DNA from: Streptomyces flavofungini
Lineage (GTDB): Bacteria > Actinomycetota > Actinomycetes > Streptomycetales > Streptomycetaceae
Assembly (NCBI RefSeq): GCF_014650815.1
Contig: NZ_BMVR01000001.1
Span: forward strand, 744,001 to 808,000
Length of the DNA: 64,000 bases
Direction of reading: 5' to 3'
The translations under genes and the position numbers were made by a program. This document shows positions 54,693-63,843 of the stretch, one piece after another. Under the pieces are notes generated by a model, which saw only the letters and a list, made by a program, of their open reading frames with translations, ran no database searches and was not told where the DNA came from. The number at the start of each line of letters is the position of its first letter. Position 1 is the stretch's first letter.

Positions 54693-56984
54693 TCATGCCA
54701 GTTCCGCCCCCACCGCCGCCTGCGGGCGGATCGGCAGGCGGTTCACGGGGCGGCCCGTCGCCGCCCGTACCGCCGCGGCGATCGCCGCCGGGGACGTCAC
54801 CACCGGCACCGCGCTCGCGGCCTTCGCGCCGAAGGGGGCGACTACGTCGCGTTCCTCGACTAGTTTCACGATGCGGATGTCGGGGGCGTCGAGGGCGGTG
54901 GGCAGGGCGTAGCCGGTGAGGTCGGGGTGGCGGACGAGGCCGCGGGGGGTGCGGAGGTTCTCGGTGAGGGCGGCGCCGACGCCCTGGGTGACGCCCGCCT
55001 CGATGCGGACGCGGAGTTGCGCGGGGTTGAGGATGCGGCCGACGTCCTGGGCGACGGCCAGCTCCACGACCCGTACGGAACCGATCTCGATGTCCACGTC
55101 CACGACCGCGCGGACCGCGCAGAAGGCCATGCCCACGAAGGCGTCGCCCTGGCCGTCCGCGTCGAGCGGCTCGGTGGGGTGCGGGCGGCACTGCGCCGTG
55201 GCCCACAGCTCCTTGCCGTCCATCGCCTCCTCGACGGTGGTGGAGAGCACCCCGTCGTACGAGGTGATCTTGCCGTCGGCGATCTGGAGCAGTTCGGTCG
55301 ACATGCCGAACTTGTGCGCCAGGGGCTGGAGGAGCTGGGTGCGCACCATCTTCGCGGCGCGCTCGACCGCGCCGCCGGAGACCCAGGTGTGGCGGCCGTG
55401 GCAGCTCGGGCCCGCGGGCGGCTGGTCGGTGTCGACGGGGGCGACGCGGACGTCGTCGATGCCCAGGGTCTCCTGGACGATCTGGCGGGCGAGGGTGGTG
55501 AAGCCCTGGCCGGTCTCGACGGCCGCGCAGATCACCGTGGCGATGCCGTCGTGCACCTTCACGGTGGCCGTGGACACCTCGTCGGTGCCCTCCGCGCCGA
55601 GGAGTTGGACCATGCCGAGGCCGTAGCCGACGCCGCGCCGGACGGCGGCGGGTTCGCCCGCGCCCTCGGGTCCGCCGGGCAGCAGCCAGTCCTCCTGCGG
55701 GGTGTCCTTGGGCAGGCCGGGCAGCGGGAAGTCCCGTACGGCACCGAGGAGTTCGGCGACCGGGGCCGGGCAGGTCACGGTCTGCCCGGTGGGCAGGATG
55801 TCGCCGGTCGCGAGGGCGTTGCGCAGCCGCAGGTCGGCCGGGTCGACGCCGAGCTTCTTGGCGAGCTTGTCCATCTGCGCCTCGTAGGCGGCGCAGACCT
55901 GGAGGGCGCCCTCGCCGCGGACGTGGCCGGACGGCGGGTTGTTCGTGCGGACGGCCCAGCCCTCGATGAAGGCGTTGGGGACGACGTAGGGGCCGCAGGC
56001 GAAGGAGACGGCCGCCGCGAGGGCGTCCGCCGAGGTGTCCGCGTACGCGCCCGCGTCGAGCAGGATCTGCGCCTCCACCTTCACCAACTGGCCCTCGGCG
56101 TCCGCGTGGTGGCGATAGCGCAGCAGAGTCGGGTGGCGGTGGGCGTGGCCGAGGAAGGACTCCTCGCGGGTCGCGGTGAGCTTGACGGGACGGCTGGTGC
56201 GCAGGGCGAGCAGCCCGAGCGGCAGCTGGAAGCTCGCGTCCTCGCGGTCGGCGCTGGCCCCGGGCACGCCGGTGACGACGACCTTGACCTGCTCGGGCGT
56301 GAGGCCGTAGCAGGCGGCGGCCATGTCCCGGTCGCCGTGCGGGTCGGTCGAGGCGATGTACAGCTCGACGCCGCCGTCCGGGCGCGGCACCGCGAGCCCG
56401 GCCTCCGCGCCGATGGGCGCCGGGTCCTGGCGCCCGATGCGGTACAGGCCCTCGACGACGACCTCACCGGCCGCCTCCGGGTCGCCGTGGCGCAGCGGGA
56501 TGTGCCGGATCAGATTGCCGTCGGGGTGCAGCGGCGCGGCCTCGAAGGCCTGCTCGGGGTCGGTCACCGGGTCGAGCACCTCGTACTCGACGATGATCGC
56601 GGCGGCGGCCATCCGGGCCGTGTCCGGGTGGTCGGCGGCGACGGCGGCGATGGCCTCGCCGTGGTGGCGTACGACATCGGACGCGAACAGCGGCCGGTCC
56701 GCGGTCTTGCGGCCGTGCCGCGGCTTGCCCGGCACGTCCTCGTGGGTGATGACGGCGCGGACACCCGGCATGTCCTCGGCGTGCGTGACGTCGATGGACA
56801 CGATGCGCGCGTGCGCGTGCGGCGAGCGCAGCACCGCCGCCCACAGCAGCCCCTCGGCCCACAGGTCGGAGGCGTACGGGAACGTGCCCTCCGTCTTGGC
56901 CCTGATCTCCGCCGACGGCAGCGACGAGCCGATGCCGTGCGGCAGTTGCTCGGCCCCCGGCGCGGCGGCTGTCTCGTTGCTCAC
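54693..56984 (-). CDS. Xanthine-dehydrogenase-family molybdopterin-binding subunit, degenerate active site
   Basis: This 763-residue protein has the large-subunit fold: IRAKTEGTFPYASDLW, VKLTATREESFLGHAHRH and AVAQDVGRILNP match the XDH/CO-dehydrogenase family. Key motifs are changed: GGGFGGK reads GVPGASAD (239-246), the RGFG motif reads RGEG (356-359), and the catalytic glutamate of GVGE is replaced by alanine (GAKAASA, residue 725). It overlaps the iron-sulfur subunit gene as GTGA. It may be a pseudoenzyme or have unusual chemistry. Confidence 0.85.
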   Translation of the reverse strand: MSNETAAAPGAEQLPHGIGSSLPSAEIRAKTEGTFPYASDLWAEGLLWAAVLRSPHAHARIVSIDVTHAEDMPGVRAVITHEDVPGKPRHGRKTADRPLFASDVVRHHGEAIAAVAADHPDTARMAAAAIIVEYEVLDPVTDPEQAFEAAPLHPDGNLIRHIPLRHGDPEAAGEVVVEGLYRIGRQDPAPIGAEAGLAVPRPDGGVELYIASTDPHGDRDMAAACYGLTPEQVKVVVTGVPGASADREDASFQLPLGLLALRTSRPVKLTATREESFLGHAHRHPTLLRYRHHADAEGQLVKVEAQILLDAGAYADTSADALAAAVSFACGPYVVPNAFIEGWAVRTNNPPSGHVRGEGALQVCAAYEAQMDKLAKKLGVDPADLRLRNALATGDILPTGQTVTCPAPVAELLGAVRDFPLPGLPKDTPQEDWLLPGGPEGAGEPAAVRRGVGYGLGMVQLLGAEGTDEVSTATVKVHDGIATVICAAVETGQGFTTLARQIVQETLGIDDVRVAPVDTDQPPAGPSCHGRHTWVSGGAVERAAKMVRTQLLQPLAHKFGMSTELLQIADGKITSYDGVLSTTVEEAMDGKELWATAQCRPHPTEPLDADGQGDAFVGMAFCAVRAVVDVDIEIGSVRVVELAVAQDVGRILNPAQLRVRIEAGVTQGVGAALTENLRTPRGLVRHPDLTGYALPTALDAPDIRIVKLVEERDVVAPFGAKAASAVPVVTSPAAIAAAVRAATGRPVNRLPIRPQAAVGAELA

Positions 56985-59272
56985 GCCTGGGCTCCGTCCT
57001 GGCCGTACGGGCCCGACTGGTGCGGTACGCGGGGTCCGCCGGCGTCGGACTCGTCCCGCTGCTCGGCCGCGGCGCCCTTCGCCTCGCGCTCGGCGACCAC
57101 GTCGCGGACCGCGTCGAGCACGCCCCGGTAGCCGGAGCAGCGGCACAGGTTGCCGCAGAGCGCGCGGCGGGTCTCGAGGTCGCTGGGTGCCGGGTTGCCT
57201 TCGAGCAGGTCGTGCAGGGTCATCGCCATGCCCGGTACGCAGAATCCGCACTGCACGGCCCCGCAGTTGGCGAGCGCGCGCTGCACGTCGGAGGGTCGGC
57301 CGTCGACGGCGAGGCCCTCGACGGTGCGCACCTCGCTGCCCGCCGCGGTGGCCGCGGGCACCAGGCAGGACGCCACGAGCCGCCCGTCCACCTGCACGTT
57401 GCAGGCCCCGCACTCACCCTGCGAGCAGCCGTCCTTGGCCCCCGCGAGCCCGAGCCGCTCCCGCAGCACGTACAGCAGCGACTCGCCGATCCAGGCGTCG
57501 GTGACGGGCCGGTCGGCGCCGTTCACCCGCAGGACGTAGGAGACGAGGGGGTGTTCGTCGTGCGCGAGAGCTGGCTCCTGAGCCTTGGCCGGGACGTCGG
57601 CGGCCGGGACGTCGGCCTCGACCCCGGCGGGGTCCGCCGCTGCGGGGTCCGCCTCCGGGGCGGAGTCCGGCTCGGAGGCCTCCTCCGGCTCGGAAGCCGG
57701 GTTCAGCTCGGCCGGTTCGTCCAGCTCCGGCGCGTCGTCCGCCTCGGGGGCGTCGTCCGCCTCGGGGGCCTGCTCCGCCGCTGCGGGGTCCGGCTCCGGG
57801 GTGTGGTCCGCCTCGGGAGTCGGGTCCACGGCGGGGATCGGCTCGGGCGCCGGGACCGCCTCGGCGGCGTGCGGCTCGGCCGCCTGCGCGGGGGCCGGTA
57901 CGTGGGCGGGGTCGGCCTCGTGCGGAGGGATCGCGGCGGGGGCCGCGAGGCCGAACGAGGTCGCGGGTGCGGGCTCCGCCGGGTGGACGGGCTGCGGCGC
58001 GAGCGCCGGGTCCGGCTCGGCCACCGGGACCGCCTCCACGGCGTGCGGGAACGCGGGCGCGGGCGCGAGGCCCGCCGTCTGCGGGGGGTGCACGTCGTAC
58101 GGCGCGTGCTCGTCGTACGCCGGGCCGTCCTCGTACGCGGAGTCCGGCGCCGGTGCGAGGTGCGGGGCGTGCTCGGCGGGCGGGGCGTGCTCGGCGTCGG
58201 GGCCGAAGTCGCCCTCAGGGGCGGCCGGATCGAGCAAACCAGCCGGGATGACCGTTTCGCCCGACGCATCCGATGTATTCGATACGCCTGACACCTCTGG
58301 TGCAGCCGATGTGCCTGATGTGCCTGATGTGCCTGATGCGTCCGGCGCAACCGGAGCTTCCGGCACACCCGGTACGCCCGGTGCGTGGTCCGAAGGCCCG
58401 CCGGGCCCGAGGGAGCCGTCCGGGCGCTGCTTGACCACGAACAGCTTGGCGGTCCGCTCGAAGGGGGTCTCCTCGGCGGCACGGGCGGGCCGCACGGGCG
58501 CCGCCTCCGGGGCCATGGGCGGCCCGACCGGCGCCTGCTCCACGAAGGCCTGGGCGGCCGGGTACTGGGGCGCCTGCGGGGCGTGGGGCGCCTCGGGGGC
58601 GTGCGGGGCCTGGAGCGCCTCGGGGGCGAGCGGGGCGTGCGGCGGCTGAGGCGCTTCCGGGGCCTGCGTCGGCCACGACGTGGCCCACGGCGCGGGCGCA
58701 CCGCCGGGCAGCGTCGCGGGCGGCGGTGCGCCCCCCCACTGCGCGGCGAGCGACGACGCCGAGTACTCCCCGGACTCCTCCGGCAGGTCGCCGTCCGCCA
58801 CCGGGATGGACCACTGGCCGGTCACGTCGTGCGGGGCGGGCGCGTGCCCGTTCTGGGCACCCGGCTGCTCCGGGGGCGTGGCGGCGTCCGGGAACGTCCA
58901 CTGGCCGGTGGCCCGCGGATCGTACGCGTCCGGGGCCGCGGGCGCGGCCGGGAACTGCTGGTCGGGGTGGGTGCCGACGTGCGTGCCGGGGTCGGGCCAG
59001 CTCACGGCCTGCGTCCCGGCGGCGGGCAGGACGCCGGTCACCTCGGGCGGCAGCACCCAGGCGCCGGTGGCGGCCGGGTCGGTCGCGTCGGGGGCCGTCG
59101 GCGTGACCGTTATCTGCGGCGGCACATAGCCGTGCCCGGGGGCGGCGAGCGGCGTGCTCACGGCGTCGGCCGCGCCCTCGGGGAGCTGCACGAACGCGGT
59201 GGCGTCCGCGTCGTACTCGCCCTGCGGGTGCGGCTGCCAGCCGCCCGCGCCATTCCTCTGGCCGTCGGTCAC
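56981..59272 (-). CDS. 2Fe-2S subunit of the XDH-like complex with long disordered N-terminus
   Basis: This 763-residue protein has an ordinary XDH small-subunit domain only at residues about 575-745: CSQGECGACNVQV plus C at 635 region, then CGFCVPGMA and CGNLCRCSGYRG, the two 2Fe-2S sites. The first 574 residues are Pro/Ala/Glu-rich and lack predicted structure, containing repeats such as APEAPHAPQAP and DAPEADDAPE. The canonical small subunit is about 160 residues. GTG at 59272 overlaps the FAD subunit stop. Confidence 0.85.
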   Translation of the reverse strand: MTDGQRNGAGGWQPHPQGEYDADATAFVQLPEGAADAVSTPLAAPGHGYVPPQITVTPTAPDATDPAATGAWVLPPEVTGVLPAAGTQAVSWPDPGTHVGTHPDQQFPAAPAAPDAYDPRATGQWTFPDAATPPEQPGAQNGHAPAPHDVTGQWSIPVADGDLPEESGEYSASSLAAQWGGAPPPATLPGGAPAPWATSWPTQAPEAPQPPHAPLAPEALQAPHAPEAPHAPQAPQYPAAQAFVEQAPVGPPMAPEAAPVRPARAAEETPFERTAKLFVVKQRPDGSLGPGGPSDHAPGVPGVPEAPVAPDASGTSGTSGTSAAPEVSGVSNTSDASGETVIPAGLLDPAAPEGDFGPDAEHAPPAEHAPHLAPAPDSAYEDGPAYDEHAPYDVHPPQTAGLAPAPAFPHAVEAVPVAEPDPALAPQPVHPAEPAPATSFGLAAPAAIPPHEADPAHVPAPAQAAEPHAAEAVPAPEPIPAVDPTPEADHTPEPDPAAAEQAPEADDAPEADDAPELDEPAELNPASEPEEASEPDSAPEADPAAADPAGVEADVPAADVPAKAQEPALAHDEHPLVSYVLRVNGADRPVTDAWIGESLLYVLRERLGLAGAKDGCSQGECGACNVQVDGRLVASCLVPAATAAGSEVRTVEGLAVDGRPSDVQRALANCGAVQCGFCVPGMAMTLHDLLEGNPAPSDLETRRALCGNLCRCSGYRGVLDAVRDVVAEREAKGAAAEQRDESDAGGPRVPHQSGPYGQDGAQA

Positions 59273-60171
59273 GACAGCGCCCTCCCCAGTGCTCGTCGGG
59301 CCAGCGCGGCGACGGTGCGCCGCAGATGCAGTACGGCGGGCGGCAGCGGCTGTGCGGTGCCGTCCTCGGCGGGCGGGTGGTCGGGGATGCACGCCGCGGC
59401 GACGTACTCGCCGAAGCCCGTCAGGGCCTCCGGCACCAGACCGCGCTCGCCGTCCCAGTCGATGAGTCCGGCCACCCACTGCTCGGCCTCCAGGGGCCGC
59501 AGCGGCATGGGCGCGATGGCGCCGACGGCGCATCGCACGCCTCTGCGCGCCGGGTCGAGCACCAGGGCGACCGACGCGGTCGCGCGGCCGGGGCCGGTGC
59601 GTCCGGTCGCCTTCAGGAAGACCTGCGGGGCGTGCAGCAGCGGCACCCGGACAAAGCCGATCAATTCGCCGGGCGCCAGCATCTCCATGCCCGCGAGCAG
59701 GTGCGAGACCGGGATCTCGCGGCGGGTGCCACCCGGGCCCGCGATGATCAACACGGCTTCCAGTGCGGCGAGTACGGGCAGCGAGTCACCGGCGGGCGCG
59801 GCCGACGCGATGTTGCCGCCGAGGGTGCCCGCGTTGCGGATCTGCGGCGGTCCGGCGGCGCGCGCGGCGGCGGCGAGCGCCGGGATGAGCGCCGCGAAGT
59901 CAGGGCGCCCCATCCGGGCGTGCGTCAGTCCGGCGCCGAGGAGCGCGTGCCCGTCCTGGTACTGCCAGCCGCGGATCTCGCTGATGCGGCCGAGGCCGAC
60001 GAGGGCCGCGGGGCGGAGCTGGCCTGCGTTGACCGACGACATCAGGTCCGTGCCGCCCGCGACGGGCACGGCGGCGGGCACGGCGGCGAGCGCCGCGACG
60101 GCCTCGTCGAGCGTGACAGGCAGCGACACAGACTGCGCCCCCTGCGCCGCCCGCGGTGCGTGCGTGGTCAA
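59269..60171 (-). CDS. FAD-binding subunit of the XDH-like complex
   Basis: This 300-residue protein has the CO-dehydrogenase medium-chain pattern VAGGTDLMSSVNAG and NAGTLGGNIASAAPAGDSLPVL for FAD binding, with the C-terminal domain ending at ALGRALS. It is the first gene of the operon: FAD subunit, iron-sulfur subunit, molybdenum subunit. The start is a TTG (60171) with GGAAGGGG upstream; the exact start is uncertain. Confidence 0.82.
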   Translation of the reverse strand: MTTHAPRAAQGAQSVSLPVTLDEAVAALAAVPAAVPVAGGTDLMSSVNAGQLRPAALVGLGRISEIRGWQYQDGHALLGAGLTHARMGRPDFAALIPALAAAARAAGPPQIRNAGTLGGNIASAAPAGDSLPVLAALEAVLIIAGPGGTRREIPVSHLLAGMEMLAPGELIGFVRVPLLHAPQVFLKATGRTGPGRATASVALVLDPARRGVRCAVGAIAPMPLRPLEAEQWVAGLIDWDGERGLVPEALTGFGEYVAAACIPDHPPAEDGTAQPLPPAVLHLRRTVAALARRALGRALS

Positions 60172-60469
60172 AACCGGCTGCCCCTTCCCGATGGCCCGGC
60201 GGCTTGCGCGCCGTTCTCACCGTTACGCCTGTTCCGCCGTACGGTACGTGCTCACAACCCGGACGTGGCAACTCTGGCACATCTTCACCGGGCCCCGGCG
60301 CGGGGGTCCGCTAGGAGACGTTCGTCCGCAGACCTGGGGGATATGCCGTTTTCGCACTCCCTCGCCGGTCAGCGGGAATTGCCACCCTTCGGTGATCCTT
60401 GTACGGCTTTCCCCAGGTGGCCCACGGTCGCACCGCGGGCCACCAGGAGCACACGCTCAGGGCGTCACC
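60172..60469. other. Gap between the GH20 and XDH-like genes
   Basis: This 298-bp gap lies between two minus-strand genes. An imperfect GGTGGCCC/GGGCCACC hairpin at about 60414-60448 may terminate the hexosaminidase gene. TTTTCGCACTCC and other AT-richer runs could form the XDH operon promoter. No gene is seen. Confidence 0.45.
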
Positions 60470-62095
60470 TCACACGTTTGGGGGCGCCCCCTCGATCGGG
60501 CGTCCGAGCACTCCGGGACGTTTCTGCCAGGGCAACGGGCCGCCCGGCGGACGGTAGTCGACACCGAGGGCGTCAAGTCGGGCGTAGTGGGCGGTCATTC
60601 GCCGTTCGAAATCGGCGAAATCCCGCTCGGCGGGCGCGGGGAGCTCGCGCCAGGCGACCTCCGCGAGGGCCGCGAGCCGAGGGAAGACCTGGTAGTCCAC
60701 GCGGCCGTGGTACTCCATCACCTCGGTCCACACATTGGCCTGCGTGCCGAGCACGTGCCGCGCCTCCTCCTCGGTCAGCTCGCCCGGCACCGGCTCGAAG
60801 CGGTAGACGTCCTCCAGGGTGCGGACGAAGCCGATCGGCACCGGCTCGTCGGCCCCGCCGTGCTGCCGGTGGTCCAGGTACACGTGCTGCTCCGGGCACA
60901 TCACCACGTCGTGGCCCGCCTGCGCCGCGGCGATGCCGCCGCCGTACCCGCGCCAGGACGACACGGCCGCGCCCTCCGCGAGCCCGCCCTCCAGGATCTC
61001 GTCCCAGCCGATGAGCCGACGCCCGCGCGCGGACAGCCACTTGTCGAAGTGCCGGATGAACCAGCTCTGCAACTCGTCCTCGTTGCTGAGCCCCAGCTCC
61101 TCGATGCGCTCCTGGACGGCCGCCGAGTCCTTCCACTGCTCCTTGGGGCACTCGTCACCGCCGACGTGGATGAAGGTCGACGGGAACAGCTCAAGGACTT
61201 CCTCGAACACGCCCTCGTAGAAACGGAGGGTGGTGTCGCTCGGCGCGAGCACATTGGGCGTGACGCCCCACGAGTCCCACACCCCGAGCGCGGCCGTGTC
61301 GATGACATCGGTGTTGCCCAGCTCCGGATAGGCGGCGATGGCCGCCTGCGAATGGCCCGGAACGTCGATCTCCGGGACGACGGTGATGTGCAGGGAGCCG
61401 GCGTACGCGACGATTTCGCGGATGTCGTCCTGGGTGTAGAACCCGCCGTGCGGCTTCTCGTCCCACAACTCCGAGGCGCGGTGGCCCCACTTGGTGCGCG
61501 ACCGCCAGGAGGCGACCTCGGTGAGCTTCGGGTAGCGCTTGATCTCGACGCGCCAGCCCTGGTCGTCCGTCAGATGGAAGTGGAAGACGTTCAGCTTGTG
61601 CGCGGCGAGCAGGTCCAGATACCGCAGCACGCCTTCCTTCGGCATGAAGTGCCGGGCCACGTCGAGCATCATGCCGCGCCAGCCGAAGCGGGGGGCGTCC
61701 TCGACGACGCCCGGCGGCACGGTGCGCTCCTGCCCGGGCCTGACGGCCGCCCGCCGGAAGGCGTCCGCCCCGAGCAGTTGACGGAACGTCTGCGCGCCCC
61801 AGAACACGCCCGCGGCGCTGCCGCCCCGGATCTCCACCCCGTCCGCCGCGACGGTCAGCCGGTACGCCTCGGCCGCCAGCTCCCCGTCGACGCGCAGCGA
61901 GACACTCCCCGGCGCACCTTCCGCCCCGGGCGCCAACGGCAATTGCAGCGCACCCCCCAGAGTGCTCCGCAACCACCGCTCCGTGCCCTCGGTTCCGGCC
62001 CCCGCCCAGAGCGTGGTCGCCCCGTCGAGAACGAATCCGCCACCACTGTGTCCCTCGGCGCGTGCGGGCGCCGGGATCAGTTGCTCAAAGGTCAT
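60470..62095 (-). CDS. Beta-N-acetylhexosaminidase, GH20
   Basis: This 541-residue enzyme releases terminal N-acetylglucosamine or N-acetylgalactosamine. The catalytic pair D314-E315 lies in FIHVGGDECPKEQW, matching the S. plicatus enzyme numbering closely. FHFHLTDDQGWRVEIKRYPKL and PEIDVPGHSQAA are substrate motifs. ATG 62095 gives MTFEQLIPAP; no signal peptide is apparent, so it probably acts in the cytoplasm, supplying GlcNAc from imported chitin fragments. Confidence 0.93.
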   Translation of the reverse strand: MTFEQLIPAPARAEGHSGGGFVLDGATTLWAGAGTEGTERWLRSTLGGALQLPLAPGAEGAPGSVSLRVDGELAAEAYRLTVAADGVEIRGGSAAGVFWGAQTFRQLLGADAFRRAAVRPGQERTVPPGVVEDAPRFGWRGMMLDVARHFMPKEGVLRYLDLLAAHKLNVFHFHLTDDQGWRVEIKRYPKLTEVASWRSRTKWGHRASELWDEKPHGGFYTQDDIREIVAYAGSLHITVVPEIDVPGHSQAAIAAYPELGNTDVIDTAALGVWDSWGVTPNVLAPSDTTLRFYEGVFEEVLELFPSTFIHVGGDECPKEQWKDSAAVQERIEELGLSNEDELQSWFIRHFDKWLSARGRRLIGWDEILEGGLAEGAAVSSWRGYGGGIAAAQAGHDVVMCPEQHVYLDHRQHGGADEPVPIGFVRTLEDVYRFEPVPGELTEEEARHVLGTQANVWTEVMEYHGRVDYQVFPRLAALAEVAWRELPAPAERDFADFERRMTAHYARLDALGVDYRPPGGPLPWQKRPGVLGRPIEGAPPNV

Positions 62096-62160
62096 GGCCA
62101 GAGGCTGCCACGCGATTGCACGCGACAAAAGGGCCGTTGCGGGGCATGCAACGACACAGA

Positions 62161-62198
62161 GAACGCCGGACGGGCCGCGTACGGACCGCCCGGCGTTC
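62161..62198. terminator. Hairpin between DUF3039 and GH20 genes
   Basis: GAACGCCGG and CCGGCGTTC arms enclose an imperfect pairing centre, downstream of the DUF3039 stop codon. It likely ends that transcript. Confidence 0.6.
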
Positions 62199-62215
62199 CC
62201 AGAAGGAGGCGCGGA

Positions 62216-62512
62216 CTACTTCTTGCCGTCCTTGCCACCCTTGTCCTTGTCGCCGCCTGCGCCCATGGACTCGTAGATCTCCTTGCACATGGGACAGACG
62301 GGATACTTCTTCGGGTCGCGGCCGGGGACCCACACCTTGCCGCACAGCGCCACGACGGGCGTGCCGTCGAGCGCGCTCGCCATGATCTTGTCCTTCTGGA
62401 CGTAGTGCGCGTAGCGCTCGTGGTCGCCGTCACCGTGCGACACCTGTGGCGTCGGCTCTACGAGGGTCCCCGTACCTGCCCCGCGCTCGGGCTCGGGCTC
62501 AAGAGTGCTCAT
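62216..62512 (-). CDS. DUF3039 zinc-finger protein
   Basis: This 98-residue protein has the DUF3039 core YVQKDKIMASALDGTPVVALCGKVWVP (in part) and CPMCKEIYESM. The two cysteine clusters suggest zinc binding. The Lys/Gly-rich tail is disordered. The start at 62512 (MSTLEPEPER) overlaps the MFS gene end by 14 nt on the same strand, so the two may be cotranscribed. Function unknown. Confidence 0.85.
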   Translation of the reverse strand: MSTLEPEPERGAGTGTLVEPTPQVSHGDGDHERYAHYVQKDKIMASALDGTPVVALCGKVWVPGRDPKKYPVCPMCKEIYESMGAGGDKDKGGKDGKK

Positions 62513-63716
62513 AAGTGCCAAGGGTACTCACGCCGGGCGCGTCCTGGCAGCGGCTGCCGTCCGAGCCGTGCCGGTGCGGCCCCGTGCGCCGCGCACGCGC
62601 CGCCACGCCGTGCAGCGCGAGCCCAAGGGCGGCCACCCCGGCCGCCACCCACGGCAGCGCGTCCGCCCCGAGGCCGGCCGACAGGGCGAGGCCCGCGGCG
62701 CCGGAGCCGACGGCGCTGCCGAGGTAGAGCGCGGAGTTGTTCAGCGCGAGCGCCACCGTGCCGCGCTCGGCGGACAGCGCCAACAGCCGGTGCTGCTGAG
62801 GCACTTGCAGGGCCCAGCCGACCGCACCCCAGAGCACCAGCGCCGGGAAGGCCGCCGCCCCGAGCACCGGCAGCGCGAGCTCGGCCACCACCAGGGCCGC
62901 CATCAGTCCCGCGACCAGGGCGTACAGTCTCCCCCACCGGTCCACGAGCGGCCCCGCGAGCACACTGCCGAGCACCCCGCCGATCCCCCACGCCCAGAGG
63001 TACGGCGCCACGTCGCCCTCGCCGACACCGCCCGCGGCCGCCAGGACCGGCGCGAGGTACGTGTACAGGCCGAGGCTCGACACCGCGCCCAGGAAGGAGA
63101 CGCCGACGACCGGCAGGACGGCCCGGTCGGCGAGCGCCCCGAGCCGCGCCCGCACCGGCACCGGCGGCGCGGACGGCACCTCCGGCAGCCCGCCGGCGAG
63201 CCCCACGAGGGCCGCCGCGCCGAGCCCGGTGACCAGCCACATGGTCGAACGCCACGAGGTGTGGTCGGCGAGCAGCACCCCGAGCGGCACCCCGAGGACC
63301 GTGCCGGAGCTCATGCCGCCCATGATCAGCGCGAGCGCCCGCCCGCGCCGCTCGGGCCCGGCGAGGGCCGCGGCGGCGGCCGTGGACAGGGCCGAGTAGA
63401 CCCCGGCACCCGCCCCGGCCACGGCGCGCGCGAGGAGCAGCACGGCGAGGCCCGGCGCGAGCGCGGTCGCGGCGTTGCCGAGGGTGAAGACGGCGAGCGC
63501 GGCGATGATCAGCACGCGGGGGCGGACGCCCGCCAGGAGGCCCGCGACGAGCGGCGCGCTCACCGCGTACGCGAGTGTGAAGACCGTGACCATCTGTCCG
63601 GCGAGGGACACGGTCGTGCCCAGGTCGTCCGCGACCACGGGCAGCAGCCCCGCCATCACGTAGGCGTCGAGCCCCAATGTGAAGGCCCCCAGCATCAGCA
63701 GCCATATTCGCCGCAC
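62499..63716 (-). CDS. MFS transporter, chloramphenicol/arabinose-exporter type
   Basis: This 405-residue transporter has twelve hydrophobic segments with RRIWLLMLGAFTLGLDAYVMAGLL at the start and RAVAGAGAGVYSALSTAAAAAL in the middle. The single LADHTSWRSTMW loop is typical of DHA1 exporters (CmlA/AraJ branch). The GTG start at 63716 follows GGGAG. It is divergent from a LysR regulator that probably controls it. Confidence 0.85.
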   Translation of the reverse strand: MRRIWLLMLGAFTLGLDAYVMAGLLPVVADDLGTTVSLAGQMVTVFTLAYAVSAPLVAGLLAGVRPRVLIIAALAVFTLGNAATALAPGLAVLLLARAVAGAGAGVYSALSTAAAAALAGPERRGRALALIMGGMSSGTVLGVPLGVLLADHTSWRSTMWLVTGLGAAALVGLAGGLPEVPSAPPVPVRARLGALADRAVLPVVGVSFLGAVSSLGLYTYLAPVLAAAGGVGEGDVAPYLWAWGIGGVLGSVLAGPLVDRWGRLYALVAGLMAALVVAELALPVLGAAAFPALVLWGAVGWALQVPQQHRLLALSAERGTVALALNNSALYLGSAVGSGAAGLALSAGLGADALPWVAAGVAALGLALHGVAARARRTGPHRHGSDGSRCQDAPGVSTLGTYEHS

Positions 63717-63843
63717 CGCACCCAGCTCCCTTCGTCCGCGTGGCGGCACGGGTCGCGTGCCGCCGAGAAGAAACGCCAGAAACGTAGGCAGTCTCCGGTT
63801 CGGCGGGGAAATGCCCACCGAGGTGCATTTATGCTCCGTAGGC

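Noticed and set aside
58385..63232. A continuous plus-strand open frame of 1615 codons
   Set aside because: It lies opposite the XDH-like genes, the hexosaminidase, DUF3039 and the MFS gene, all well supported. Its translation is Arg/Gly/Pro-rich noise typical of the complementary strand in high-GC DNA.
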